Shown piece by piece: positions 27,889 through 36,288 of a stretch of DNA of 61,501 bases. The notes below the pieces were generated by a model, which was not told the DNA's origin, did no database searches, and worked only from the letters and a program-made list of their open reading frames with translations. Made by a program: the position numbers and the translations under genes. The stretch comes from Flavobacteriales bacterium (GTDB lineage Bacteria > Bacteroidota > Bacteroidia > Flavobacteriales > UBA1820). Position 1 is the stretch's first letter, and each line of letters starts with the position of its first letter. The stretch covers positions 1 through 61,501 of the forward strand of contig JAGAUI010000021.1 of the NCBI GenBank assembly GCA_017620815.1. Direction: 5' to 3'.

Positions 27889-29322
27889 TTAACAGTCTGG
27901 ATGGTTCACAGGCACCTGTGCTGCCAATCCCCCCAGAGCAGTTTCTTTATATTTGGTATTCATATCCAGAGCTGTCTCCCACATAGTCTTTATCACATTG
28001 TCTAGGGACACCACAGGTACACTAGGGTCGTTATTAAGAGCCCAAGTAGCAGCAGTTATAGCCTTGATAGCACCCATAGAGTTACGTTCTATACATGGCA
28101 CCTGCACAAGCCCTCCTACAGGGTCACAAGTAAGCCCCAGATGATGTTCCATAGTGATTTCGGCTGCTGCTAGACACTGCTGCGGAAGTCCTCCCATAAG
28201 ATGACATAATCCCGCTGCCGCCATAGCCGATGACACACCTATTTCTGCTTGACAACCACCCTGTGCTGCCGATATAGTAGCCTCTTTCTTAAATATAGAG
28301 CCTATCTCTCCACATACCATCAGATACTCTACTATATGGTCTTCGCTGGCCTTTGGATTTACAAATGACAGGTAATAAAGCAGTACAGCAGGTATCACAC
28401 CAGACGAACCATTGGTAGGAGCGGTAACTATACGCCCTAGCGAAGCATTGACTTCGTTTACCGCTATAGCAAATGTACTCACCCATGTAAAGACGTTTTT
28501 GGCATCGGCTTGTACTTGGCGTAACACCCTCGCCCACTCGCGATGGTCGTTGTAAATGAGATATGGTTTGATACGGCCATATACATATGCTGCACGGCGT
28601 TTAACCCTTAATCCTCCGGGTAGTTCTCCCAGTGTATGACAACCCGTATATATACTCTGCAACATCACATCCCATATACCCAGCAGTTTCTCTCTTACTT
28701 CATTCTCACTACGCAATGTCTTTTCATTCTCTAGAACTATATCTGCTATGCTGCATTTGTGAGTCTTGGTGTATGAGAGGAGCTGGTCGGCTTTCTGTAT
28801 GGGGAAAGGAAATTTTTTGGCATCTATACCATCTCCTACCCTCGGTATCTCTCCTTCCTGCACTACAAATCCTCCTCCTATAGAGTAATACGTCTGGCTG
28901 TCTAGCTCATTTCCGTCTTTATCATTAGCCTCAAATTTTATACCATTTGAGTGGAAAGTGAGGAACTTCTTTTCAAATACTATATCCTGCAATGGAAGGA
29001 AAGTAATCTCCCTCTCTCCTCCCAATTTCAAGCTACACTTATCCTCTATACTGGATATAGTAGGACGTATATCATCTGGAGGGATTAACTCTGGGTCTTC
29101 TCCAGACAGTCCCAACATCACAGCAAGGTCTGTATAGTGCCCTCTTCCTGTAAGAGAAAGCGAACCATAGAGAGTAACACGTACTCTTTCCACAGCATCA
29201 AAAACTCCCTTTTCTTTCAGCGACAGTATAAAACGCCCTGCTGCCTTCCATGGGCCCAATGTATGAGATGAAGATGGGCCAATACCCACCTTGAGTATGT
29301 CAAAAACACTTATCTGTTCCAT
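27889..29322 (-). CDS. sdaA: L-serine ammonia-lyase (iron-sulfur type)
   Basis: This enzyme converts L-serine to pyruvate and ammonia with a 4Fe-4S cluster. The 477 residues carry the beta domain first (ISVFDILKVGIGPSSSHTLGPW at the N-terminus) and the alpha domain after (about 190 onward). Cluster-type cysteines appear in CGEIGSIFKKE, GGCQAEIGVSSAM and the LTCDPVGGLVQVPC segment. I chose the ATG at 29322 because it begins MEQISVFDIL as in relatives; codons upstream of it are not conserved. It is located between the pseudouridine synthase and murB, in the same direction with short gaps. Confidence 0.95.
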   Translation of the reverse strand: MEQISVFDILKVGIGPSSSHTLGPWKAAGRFILSLKEKGVFDAVERVRVTLYGSLSLTGRGHYTDLAVMLGLSGEDPELIPPDDIRPTISSIEDKCSLKLGGEREITFLPLQDIVFEKKFLTFHSNGIKFEANDKDGNELDSQTYYSIGGGFVVQEGEIPRVGDGIDAKKFPFPIQKADQLLSYTKTHKCSIADIVLENEKTLRSENEVREKLLGIWDVMLQSIYTGCHTLGELPGGLRVKRRAAYVYGRIKPYLIYNDHREWARVLRQVQADAKNVFTWVSTFAIAVNEVNASLGRIVTAPTNGSSGVIPAVLLYYLSFVNPKASEDHIVEYLMVCGEIGSIFKKEATISAAQGGCQAEIGVSSAMAAAGLCHLMGGLPQQCLAAAEITMEHHLGLTCDPVGGLVQVPCIERNSMGAIKAITAATWALNNDPSVPVVSLDNVIKTMWETALDMNTKYKETALGGLAAQVPVNHPDC

Positions 29323-29341
29323 CGTTTTATAGTTTAAGTTA

Positions 29342-30052
29342 TTATTCTGCATCTTTTTCTCCCAATGCCTCCCATAGTGATGCATCACACTGAGGATAAG
29401 GAGCTGTTATACTCAATTTTTCTCCACTTACAGGATGGACAAACTCCACACGGCGAGCGTGGAGAGATATGCCTCCGTCCTGATTGCTACGAGGTGAGCC
29501 ATATTTAAGGTCTCCCTTGATAGGTAATCCCAAAGTCGCAAAATGACATCTTATTTGGTGATGTCGTCCTGTCTCCAATGTTACATCTAGAGCCATATAA
29601 TTATCTCCGCGAGCTATTATCCTGTAATGTGTTACGGCTCGTTTGGCGGTAGCATTGGGTGGTGTGGCATAGCACCTAGAACGATTAAGGCGTCCGTCTT
29701 TAATCATATATCCCACCAGTGTATCACTCTCTTTTATATCTCCTAATGGCACTAACGCATGATATGTCTTATGCACTCCTCCATTACGGAATAGTTCTGC
29801 CATACGGGACAGACCTTTGGATGTCTTGGCAAATATGACTGCTCCTGTAGTAGGGCGGTCTATACGATGCACCAATCCACAGAACACATTGCCGGGTTTG
29901 GAGTATTTTTCTTTGAGGTAATCCTTCACTATATCCACCAGAGGAATATCGCCAGTTTTATCTCCCTGCACTATATCACCTGCTCGTTTGTTTACCACTA
30001 TGATGTGGTTGTCCTCATAGATGACCTGTAAGTTATCCTTGGTGCTACGCAT
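29342..30052 (-). CDS. RluA-family pseudouridine synthase
   Basis: The 236-residue protein isomerises uridine in rRNA or tRNA. The catalytic motif HRIDRPTTG at 62-70 contains the nucleophile D65, and the C-terminal GRHHQIRCHF matches the family motif. There is no S4 domain, so it is the short form, closer to RluA/RluC-like or TruC-like enzymes than to RluD. The target position cannot be assigned. It starts 3 nt after the glycosyltransferase stop, so it is in the same minus-strand operon. Confidence 0.93.
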   Translation of the reverse strand: MRSTKDNLQVIYEDNHIIVVNKRAGDIVQGDKTGDIPLVDIVKDYLKEKYSKPGNVFCGLVHRIDRPTTGAVIFAKTSKGLSRMAELFRNGGVHKTYHALVPLGDIKESDTLVGYMIKDGRLNRSRCYATPPNATAKRAVTHYRIIARGDNYMALDVTLETGRHHQIRCHFATLGLPIKGDLKYGSPRSNQDGGISLHARRVEFVHPVSGEKLSITAPYPQCDASLWEALGEKDAE

Positions 30053-30055
30053 AGA

Positions 30056-31075
30056 CTACAACTGATTAAAATACTTCTTTCTGAACATAAAATGTGAGAA
30101 CACTATGCTTTCTGTATGATAGTAAGAACGTGTCTTGACAGGAGTCTGTTTTCTCTTCTTCCACATCTTGCCAAAGCCTGCATAGAAAGACCAGTGAGCC
30201 CTCACCAATGCCCATGTATGACGTGGACGCTTCTCTCCCAAAAATCTTACACCCTGTACTCCATCCAGCAATAGCCTTACCAGTATCACATACCACATGC
30301 GGCGTGTAGGCATATTTTTCACTATTGCAAATAGACTATTGCGGAAATTGAGGAAGGTCTTGCGAGCGTCATATTTTTTAAGGGTCGCTCCTCCCACGTG
30401 ATACACTCGCGAGCCTGCTACATAACGTACCTTTTTGCCGCTATTGTGTATCCTCCAGCATAGGTCTATCTCTTCCAGATGAGCAAAGAAATCATCATCA
30501 AATCCTCCCAATGTTTCAAACATCTCTCTCCTTACAAACAGACAAGCTCCCGTAGCCCAGAATATATCTGAATTTTCACTATACTGTCCCTTATCTTCTT
30601 CTAGTACGGTAAATATACGCCCTCTGCAATACGGATACCCAAAACGGTCTATAAATCCTCCTGCCGCACCTGCATATTCAAACATCTTTTTATCCTTGTA
30701 GTCCAAAAGACGTGGCTGGGCGGCGGCAGTGTCCTCTCTGGTTTCAAACTCCTCCACCATAGCATCCATCCAACCTTCCTCCACCTCTATATCACTGTTC
30801 ACCAATGCAAATACATCTTCCTTCAGTCCTTTTAATGCTTCGTTATACCCTTTGGCAAAACCGTAATTATCATCATTGAGTATGATACCCACCTGAGGAA
30901 AATTTTCTTTCACATAATCCAGAGAAGTATCACTTGACGCATTATCGGCTACATATATCTTGCTTTGCGGGTGTGCATAACGCACTACATCTGGAAGGAA
31001 CTTCTCCAATAATTCACGACCATTCCAGTTAAGTATCACTACCGCAAAGGTAAGTTTCTCCCTTTCCTTTATCAT
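30056..31075 (-). CDS. Family 2 glycosyltransferase (rhamnosyltransferase-like)
   Basis: A 339-residue GT-A enzyme. The N-terminal nucleotide-sugar site reads AVVILNWNGRELLEKF at about 11-26, with YVADNASSDTSLDYV at about 41-55. A DxD-type metal site is in LVNSDIEVEEGW at about 92-103, and the acceptor-side GAC and EEIDLCWR segments follow (E-D-x-x-x-R-like motif). The C-terminus is basic with an aromatic stretch. Such enzymes extend O-antigen or capsule chains. The start overlaps the stop of the lipid A-type acyltransferase as ATGA (31072-31075), which supports a shared envelope role. Confidence 0.92.
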   Translation of the reverse strand: MIKEREKLTFAVVILNWNGRELLEKFLPDVVRYAHPQSKIYVADNASSDTSLDYVKENFPQVGIILNDDNYGFAKGYNEALKGLKEDVFALVNSDIEVEEGWMDAMVEEFETREDTAAAQPRLLDYKDKKMFEYAGAAGGFIDRFGYPYCRGRIFTVLEEDKGQYSENSDIFWATGACLFVRREMFETLGGFDDDFFAHLEEIDLCWRIHNSGKKVRYVAGSRVYHVGGATLKKYDARKTFLNFRNSLFAIVKNMPTRRMWYVILVRLLLDGVQGVRFLGEKRPRHTWALVRAHWSFYAGFGKMWKKRKQTPVKTRSYYHTESIVFSHFMFRKKYFNQL

Positions 31076-31971
31076 TTTTTATCCTTTTCCTTTTTTTCTA
31101 TTACTTTCTGGTACTCTCCTTCATACTTCCATCGTCTATGTGTCCATAGCCAACATGTAGGATTTTCTTCTATCTGTCTTTCTAGTCGTGTGTAGAATTT
31201 ATCTATGATATCATATTTTTCTACCTCATCTCCCGGGGTGTATATTTTTTCGGCACATACCGTATAGTGTCCACGAGACACGCGTTTCATGTAAAGGAAC
31301 ACCACTCCAAATTTAAGTCTGGTAGCTATATCATGAGCTCCTATGTGAGCAGGTGTTATCTGTCCAAAGAGTTTTACCCAGTGTTTTATAAGCGTGCGTG
31401 CGGGGGATTGGTCGGCGACAAATGCTATCATCGTGTTACCTGAATTGGGCAGGCGAGATAGTTCCAGTAGCGACACTCTAGATTCTACCACTCGCATACC
31501 AAATCTCTGGCGTGTCTTTTTCATGAATTCGTTCACTTCATGGTTTTCTATACGTTGGTATAGTGCTAGAGCCTCCATATCTGGCATAAGGACTTTGAGG
31601 AACATCAACCATTCCCAGTTAAAGCAGTGTCCAAATATCATTATGTTATCGTGTCCATCCTTGAAATAAGACCTTAACTGCTCTTCGTTTTCTATTGAGA
31701 ATCTTTTCTCTATCTCCTCCCTAGAGATAGTAAATGATTTTACTATTTCTAGAATAACATCTGTAAAGCTTACATAGAACTCTTTTTCTATCTTTTTTAT
31801 CTCTTTAAGAGAACGTGAGGGGAAACACCTCATGAGATTATTTCTCACCACAGCTCTACGGTAACGCACTATATGATAAAGTATAAAAGCAGCCACGTCT
31901 GAAAGGACACACATCACCGCAAATGGCATTCGCGAGATAAACGTAACTATAAATAAGCCTATCTTTTCCAT
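31072..31971 (-). CDS. Lysophospholipid/lipid A acyltransferase family protein (LpxL/HtrB-like)
   Basis: The 299-residue protein resembles the LpxL group, which adds secondary acyl chains to lipid A at the inner membrane. One N-terminal hydrophobic segment (about 5-30) precedes the catalytic HxxxxE motif FGHCFNWE at about 115-122, and the later DQSPARTLIKHWVKLFG segment is also typical. It is first in a coupled run with glycosyltransferase, pseudouridine synthase, sdaA, murB, glycosyltransferase and sigma factor. With lpxA/C/D at 14-18 kb this completes much of a lipid A acylation set. Other lysophospholipid acylation roles are possible. Confidence 0.9.
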   Translation of the reverse strand: MEKIGLFIVTFISRMPFAVMCVLSDVAAFILYHIVRYRRAVVRNNLMRCFPSRSLKEIKKIEKEFYVSFTDVILEIVKSFTISREEIEKRFSIENEEQLRSYFKDGHDNIMIFGHCFNWEWLMFLKVLMPDMEALALYQRIENHEVNEFMKKTRQRFGMRVVESRVSLLELSRLPNSGNTMIAFVADQSPARTLIKHWVKLFGQITPAHIGAHDIATRLKFGVVFLYMKRVSRGHYTVCAEKIYTPGDEVEKYDIIDKFYTRLERQIEENPTCWLWTHRRWKYEGEYQKVIEKKEKDKK

Positions 31972-32119
31972 ATTTTTTTCACTCTATATATAAAAGGCAA
32001 ATTTAAACATTTTTAGCCACTAGAGCCACATCTATTTATTTTTATTTTGTCCTATACAATATTTTGATTTTTTACAAAAAAAACTATATTTGCACATATA
32101 ATCCTTACTTATTTCCTTG
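31972..32119. promoter_or_regulatory. Divergent promoters, acyltransferase / YbhN-like
   Basis: On the minus strand TAAATTTG (31998-32005) lies 27 nt before the acyltransferase ATG. On the plus strand TTTG (32063-32066) and TATATTTG (32085-32092) are 18 nt apart, a close match to the Bacteroidota promoter consensus, 28 nt before the plus-strand ATG. Confidence 0.6.
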
Positions 32120-33166
32120 ATGAAAAGCAGCGAACGTATCAAATCTTTACTAGGGATAATGATAAAATTTGTCCTATTACCACTTTTGGCACTAGGACTA
32201 CTTTTTTACGCATTCCGCGACATGGACCTACGCGAGATATGGAACATCATCAAAGGAGCAGATTATTTATATGTAGCACTCTCATTTTTAACAGGATATA
32301 TAGCTTTTGTCCTCATAGGATTAAGATGGATAATACCTCTAGAATCCATGGGATATAAAAACATTTCCCGTCTTAACTCCATCAATGCCGTAACGGTTAC
32401 CTACATCGTAAACCTAATGATACCGCGTGCAGGAGAGGTTGCACGTTGCACCGCAATGAACCAAGCCGAAGGCATACCCGTAAGCCGACTTTTGGGAACG
32501 GTGATACTTGAAAGAGCGATAGACGTTATAATGCTGGGAGGAAGCATCCTTCTTACCATCGCATTACAATATGACCAAATGGAGGCATTTGCATATAAGC
32601 TACTCACACTACGCCAAGACACCCCCGCCGAACGTGCCATAAGCTTTAAGATGATTATAGTCATCATCATAGTGGCAGGCATTATCATCACATATATATT
32701 CCGTCGTCGTTTGCGTCATACCATCCTCTATCACAAGATAGAAGACTTCATAAAAGGCATGATAACTGGTATAGCCTCTATAGCCCGTATGCCTCACAAA
32801 TGGGCATTTGTAGGATATACCATAGCTATATGGGTGATGTATTACCTCATGATATATTTTATGTCATACGCATTTGAACAGACACATGCTCTTTCTGCCG
32901 CCAATATCCTTTACCTGATGACCGTAGGAGGGTTAGCACAGTTGGTACCAGTACAGGGAGGCATAGGAGCATATCATTCGGCCATGAAGATAGGTATTCC
33001 CATACTTGGCATAGCAGCCATCACACCAGATGTCGCCATGGCATTTGCTACGCTTAACCACGCCACACAGACTATCATGCAGCTATCCACAGGTGCCATA
33101 GCCCTAATCTTGATAAGCCGTGCCCACAAGAGAAGAATAAACCATATCACAAAACAGAAATCATAA
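32120..33166 (+). CDS. YbhN/flippase-like (LPG synthase-type) membrane protein
   Basis: The 348-residue protein has about eight to nine hydrophobic helices and belongs to the YbhN/UPF0104 family, related to the membrane domain of lysyl-phosphatidylglycerol synthase. A lipid flippase-like role is proposed for parts of this family. Typical segments are GLRWIIPLESMGY, IPRAGEVARCTAMNQAEG (about 94-111), LERAIDVIMLG and VGGLAQLVPVQGGIGAYHS. I start at the ATG at 32120; the preceding TTG (32117) is also in frame but less likely. It stands alone on the plus strand with a good promoter match. Confidence 0.88.
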   Translation: MKSSERIKSLLGIMIKFVLLPLLALGLLFYAFRDMDLREIWNIIKGADYLYVALSFLTGYIAFVLIGLRWIIPLESMGYKNISRLNSINAVTVTYIVNLMIPRAGEVARCTAMNQAEGIPVSRLLGTVILERAIDVIMLGGSILLTIALQYDQMEAFAYKLLTLRQDTPAERAISFKMIIVIIIVAGIIITYIFRRRLRHTILYHKIEDFIKGMITGIASIARMPHKWAFVGYTIAIWVMYYLMIYFMSYAFEQTHALSAANILYLMTVGGLAQLVPVQGGIGAYHSAMKIGIPILGIAAITPDVAMAFATLNHATQTIMQLSTGAIALILISRAHKRRINHITKQKS

Positions 33167-33189
33167 AAAATAATTATCAGCTCTATTAA

Positions 33190-33612
33190 ACATTAACCCA
33201 TAAAAAACTCCCCTACCCACACTATAATATATTAAAAACAATCCTTCCTGCTATATTTATAACATTACTCTTCATAGTATCTTACACACGTGATAACATC
33301 ATAACTGCCATAGCCCTTATGAAGGGAGATAAAAACAACGATGGAGATGATGATGACGTTATCATAGGCTCTACTGGCGGCTCTGAACTTAAAAGAAACT
33401 GCACACAGGAAGAAGAGAACGCATGAAAAAAATTCTAGAAAGATTATAAATAGACCAAAAAAGACTATTGGAATCATGGTGGAGCCACATCCCACCCCAA
33501 ACAGTTCTATCCCATATTCTCTACCAAGACTATACCCATAGAACGCGTATCTGATACTACAGTATGCCACCCATATAAATGGTGATGAGATAAAACGATA
33601 TAAGACCTTCAA
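33190..33612 (+). pseudogene. Possible decayed gene(s) after the YbhN-like gene
   Basis: A plus-strand frame without ATG runs from about 33190 to a TGA at 33424-33426. It reads as a hydrophobic segment (LKTILPAIFITLLFIVSY), then an Asp-rich linker and a polar tail; an internal ATG at 33319 would give only 35 residues. The TGA overlaps an ATG at 33423 (ATGA) that starts MKKILERL, then stops, and continues in frame as IDQKRLLESWW up to another stop. The coupling-like overlap and codon use resemble this genome, but the frame is broken. A 115-codon frame on the minus strand (33265-33612) starts only at TTG. Neither is secure. Confidence 0.25.
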
Positions 33613-33631
33613 AATTTAACATTATAGACTA

Positions 33632-33758
33632 TTGCAGGAATGAATAAAAGTCGTATCTTTGCCCCGTTAAAAAAGAAAGTAGTAGTTTCATAGTTATAGT
33701 TTTGAGTTTAGGTTAGTTTTTAGGACTTGTCAAATCTTCTTTGGCAAGTTCTTTTTTT
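33632..33758 (+). ncRNA. Candidate leader or small RNA upstream of deoC
   Basis: TTG at 33632-33634 and TATCTTTG at 33654-33661 are exactly 19 nt apart, a strong promoter match. About 60 nt later a hairpin (33725-33734 with 33740-33749, one G-U pair, loop tcttc) is followed by seven T residues. This predicts a transcript of about 90 nt that ends 50 nt before the deoC ATG, either a free small RNA or an attenuated deoC leader. Its 5' part resembles 7001-7030. No small frame is evident. Confidence 0.5.
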
Positions 33759-33807
33759 ATAAGTAAATTTGTAGAACTATTTACATCACACTTATACACT
33801 CATAAAA

Positions 33808-34551
33808 ATGGACATACGTCAATATCTAGATTCCACTTATCTGGAAACCGCACAAAGCAAAGGTATCTCACAGGAAGAAAACCTTGCTATAGCTTCTTTA
33901 TACATAAAAGAAGCCATAGAACACAATTTCAAACTCATAATGATACGCCCAGATGTCGTCTCTACTGCTCGCAAGATGATAGACGAGGCTGGCAGCAATG
34001 TACTAGTGGGGACAGTCATCGCTTTTCCTGAAGGCACAGCGTCTATAGATGAAAAATTGGCAGAGGCTAGAGAAGTAATAGAAAACGGTGCCGACGAATT
34101 GGATTTTGTGGTGAACTACCCTATGTATAAACGCGGCAAGGTAGAGACTATAAGCGAGGAAGTACGCCGTTGCACAGAACTGGTTCTCAATGCTGGCAAG
34201 ACAGCCAAATGGATAATAGAGACAGCAGCCCTACGCGAAGACGAGATAGAAGGAATCTGTGAACTTATCAAGGACACCGTGATAGACAACTTTGGAGAAG
34301 AAAATGCTCACCGCGTATTCCTTAAAACATCTACCGGTTTCTACAAGACAGAAAACGGCAAACCAGCAGGTGCCACTATAGAAGCCCTTGAAGTGATGAA
34401 AGAATGGGGAAGCCCTCTACCTCTTAAAGCAGCAGGTGGCGTACGAGATATGGCAACAGCTATAAAAATGATAGAGATGGGCGTTACCCGTATAGGCACA
34501 TCATCGGCTCTTAAACTTTACAGCGAAGGCAGTACATCTTCTTCATACTAA
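33808..34551 (+). CDS. deoC: Deoxyribose-phosphate aldolase
   Basis: DeoC splits 2-deoxyribose 5-phosphate into glyceraldehyde 3-phosphate and acetaldehyde in deoxynucleoside breakdown. The 247 residues show the class I fold. The Schiff-base Lys is in VFLKTSTGF at about residues 170-178 and the second Lys in LKAAGGVRD at about 210-218. The ELDFVVNYP segment (about 93-101) supplies the conserved Asp. It begins a two-gene unit with cysQ, 3 nt apart. The leader contains a terminator-like hairpin (33725-33758), so transcription into deoC may be controlled. Confidence 0.96.
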   Translation: MDIRQYLDSTYLETAQSKGISQEENLAIASLYIKEAIEHNFKLIMIRPDVVSTARKMIDEAGSNVLVGTVIAFPEGTASIDEKLAEAREVIENGADELDFVVNYPMYKRGKVETISEEVRRCTELVLNAGKTAKWIIETAALREDEIEGICELIKDTVIDNFGEENAHRVFLKTSTGFYKTENGKPAGATIEALEVMKEWGSPLPLKAAGGVRDMATAIKMIEMGVTRIGTSSALKLYSEGSTSSSY

Positions 34552-34554
34552 ACC

Positions 34555-35364
34555 ATGAACACCCATAACGACATATTACTATCTATGATAAATGCTGCCA
34601 TAGCGGCAGGAGAAGCTATTGAAGAGGTTAAAAGACGTTCCTCATATGCCATACACTGCAAGAGCGACTCCTCTCCTGTTACCGATGCCGACTATGCTTC
34701 GCAGCATACCATAAGTGCTATGCTCTCTCTCTATGGTATTCCCATGATAAGCGAAGAGGAAGATGCTCAACCATATATCATCCGTAAAGGCTGGGAGGAA
34801 CTATTTATCATAGACCCTCTAGACGGCACTGGAGAGTTCATAAACGGAACAAACGAATACGGTGTGAACATCGCTCTATGCCATGGCGAAACCCCTACAA
34901 TAGGAGTTATCTATCTCCCCTCATCACGCGAACTCTACTATGGCAGCAAAAACATCCCTGCTCGCAAAGCTATAATAGGAGATAATCATGATGGTTTTTC
35001 TAGTATAGAAGAGATAGAAAGCACTGCTCTACCTATGACATATGAAAGAGAGAGAGGATATATATGCCTTGCTAGTAAGTCTCGCCGTAGCGAAGAGACA
35101 ATAGCTTACTACGAGAGTCTTAAAAAAGAAAAGGAAGACCTCACCATACTTCCAGTAGGCAGCTGTGTCAAATACTGTAAGATAGCAAGTGGACTGGCAG
35201 ATGAATACACTCGTTTTGGCAGCGTGAAAGAGTGGGATACCGCTGCGGGGGATGCTCTATTGCGTTCTATGGGAATGCCTCTTATGGACATACACACAGG
35301 ACACCCCCTTAAATACAACAAAGAGATTCTCAACAGCAGTGATTTCACCGTAAAACGTAAATAA
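34555..35364 (+). CDS. cysQ: 3'(2'),5'-bisphosphate nucleotidase CysQ
   Basis: A 269-residue member of the inositol monophosphatase superfamily that removes the 3' phosphate of PAP/PAPS formed in sulfate assimilation. Metal-binding motifs are visible: EEED at about 71-74, DPLDGTGEF at about 84-92 and WDTAAGDALL at about 227-236. It follows deoC by 3 nt and ends at a bidirectional terminator. No sulfate assimilation gene is adjacent, so function rests on the family. An inositol-phosphatase activity is the main alternative. Confidence 0.93.
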   Translation: MNTHNDILLSMINAAIAAGEAIEEVKRRSSYAIHCKSDSSPVTDADYASQHTISAMLSLYGIPMISEEEDAQPYIIRKGWEELFIIDPLDGTGEFINGTNEYGVNIALCHGETPTIGVIYLPSSRELYYGSKNIPARKAIIGDNHDGFSSIEEIESTALPMTYERERGYICLASKSRRSEETIAYYESLKKEKEDLTILPVGSCVKYCKIASGLADEYTRFGSVKEWDTAAGDALLRSMGMPLMDIHTGHPLKYNKEILNSSDFTVKRK

Positions 35365-35378
35365 TGTTTATCCCTCAT

Positions 35379-35411
35379 AAAAAAAGGTCGGGCAAAGCCC
35401 GACCTTTTTTT
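35379..35411. terminator. Bidirectional terminator, cysQ / endonuclease-phosphatase
   Basis: Arms 35379-35393 and 35397-35411 are perfect (core GGTCGGGC), loop aaa, with A7 and T7 flanks, so it should stop transcription from both convergent genes. Confidence 0.93.
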
Positions 35412-35425
35412 ATGATTACCACCTT

Positions 35426-36262
35426 CTACCACACTAGGATAGATTTTACTGGATAGTGGTCTGAAATATATGGGACTCCATCATACTCCTTTACCACCGT
35501 TTCAAATTCTTCACAGCTATTGAAATCGCTGTAATACACATAGTCTAGGATGTCTGCTCTTTTACCCCATCCAGTAAAAGATGCCAATGTATCACTCACC
35601 GTAGCCGTAGAACGAGAATCCTGCATATATCCCACCAGCGACACGAGAGCCTCGGCACCGGGCTTCACATTGAAATCTCCTGTAAGCACCATAGGCACAG
35701 CATTTGGATTTATGTCTCGGATACGGGAAACTATAAGTGCCAGTCCGTTTTTTTGAGCCTCTGCTCCACGATGGTCTAGATGGGTATTTACATAGTAGAA
35801 TTCACGACCATTGCGTTTATCTTTCATAAGTGCCCAAGTAGCTGTACGAGGATATGCTGCATCCCAACCTTTGGAAGGGACATCTGGAGTTTCAGAAAGC
35901 CAGAACGTACCCCAGTCTTTCATCTCTATATTCTCTTTATTCCAGAATATAGACATGTATTCGCCTTTTTTATCTCCATCATCACGTCCTACACCCACAC
36001 TAGCATATTCGGGACAGTTTTCCATTATATAATCCACTTGAAATGCAAGAGCCTCCTGCACGCCAAATACATCTGGTTTTTTATCTCTCAACATAAGCGG
36101 AGTGGCACGCTTTCTATTCTCCCAAGAGTTATCCCCATCATCGGTCGTACCTACACGCATATTATAAGATATAACCGTAAGAGTGTGTTTTTCTTCTTTA
36201 CATGAAATAAACGCCAGCACTGCTCCAAGCAATAATCCAGCACTTAAAATTATCTTTTTCAT
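35426..36262 (-). CDS. Endonuclease/exonuclease/phosphatase family lipoprotein
   Basis: The 278 residues begin with a lipoprotein-like signal (KKIILSAGLLLGAVLAFISC, acylated Cys at about 21). An EEP fold follows: SYNMR at about 31-35, QEAL with the metal Glu, HLDHRG, TGDFNV and a final SDHYPV. The family includes secreted nucleases and sphingomyelinase-like phosphodiesterases; the substrate is unknown. It is the last gene of the parE-parC minus-strand run but sits 26 nt after parC and may be read with it. It would depend on Lgt for anchoring. Confidence 0.88.
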   Translation of the reverse strand: MKKIILSAGLLLGAVLAFISCKEEKHTLTVISYNMRVGTTDDGDNSWENRKRATPLMLRDKKPDVFGVQEALAFQVDYIMENCPEYASVGVGRDDGDKKGEYMSIFWNKENIEMKDWGTFWLSETPDVPSKGWDAAYPRTATWALMKDKRNGREFYYVNTHLDHRGAEAQKNGLALIVSRIRDINPNAVPMVLTGDFNVKPGAEALVSLVGYMQDSRSTATVSDTLASFTGWGKRADILDYVYYSDFNSCEEFETVVKEYDGVPYISDHYPVKSILVW

Positions 36263-36288
36263 TTCTTTATATATTAGAATTACTTTTA

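Noticed and set aside
33265-33612. 115-codon minus-strand frame with hydrophobic stretches
   Set aside because: It starts only at TTG, has no family resemblance and overlaps coding-like sequence on the plus strand. Kept as unclear, not called as a gene.
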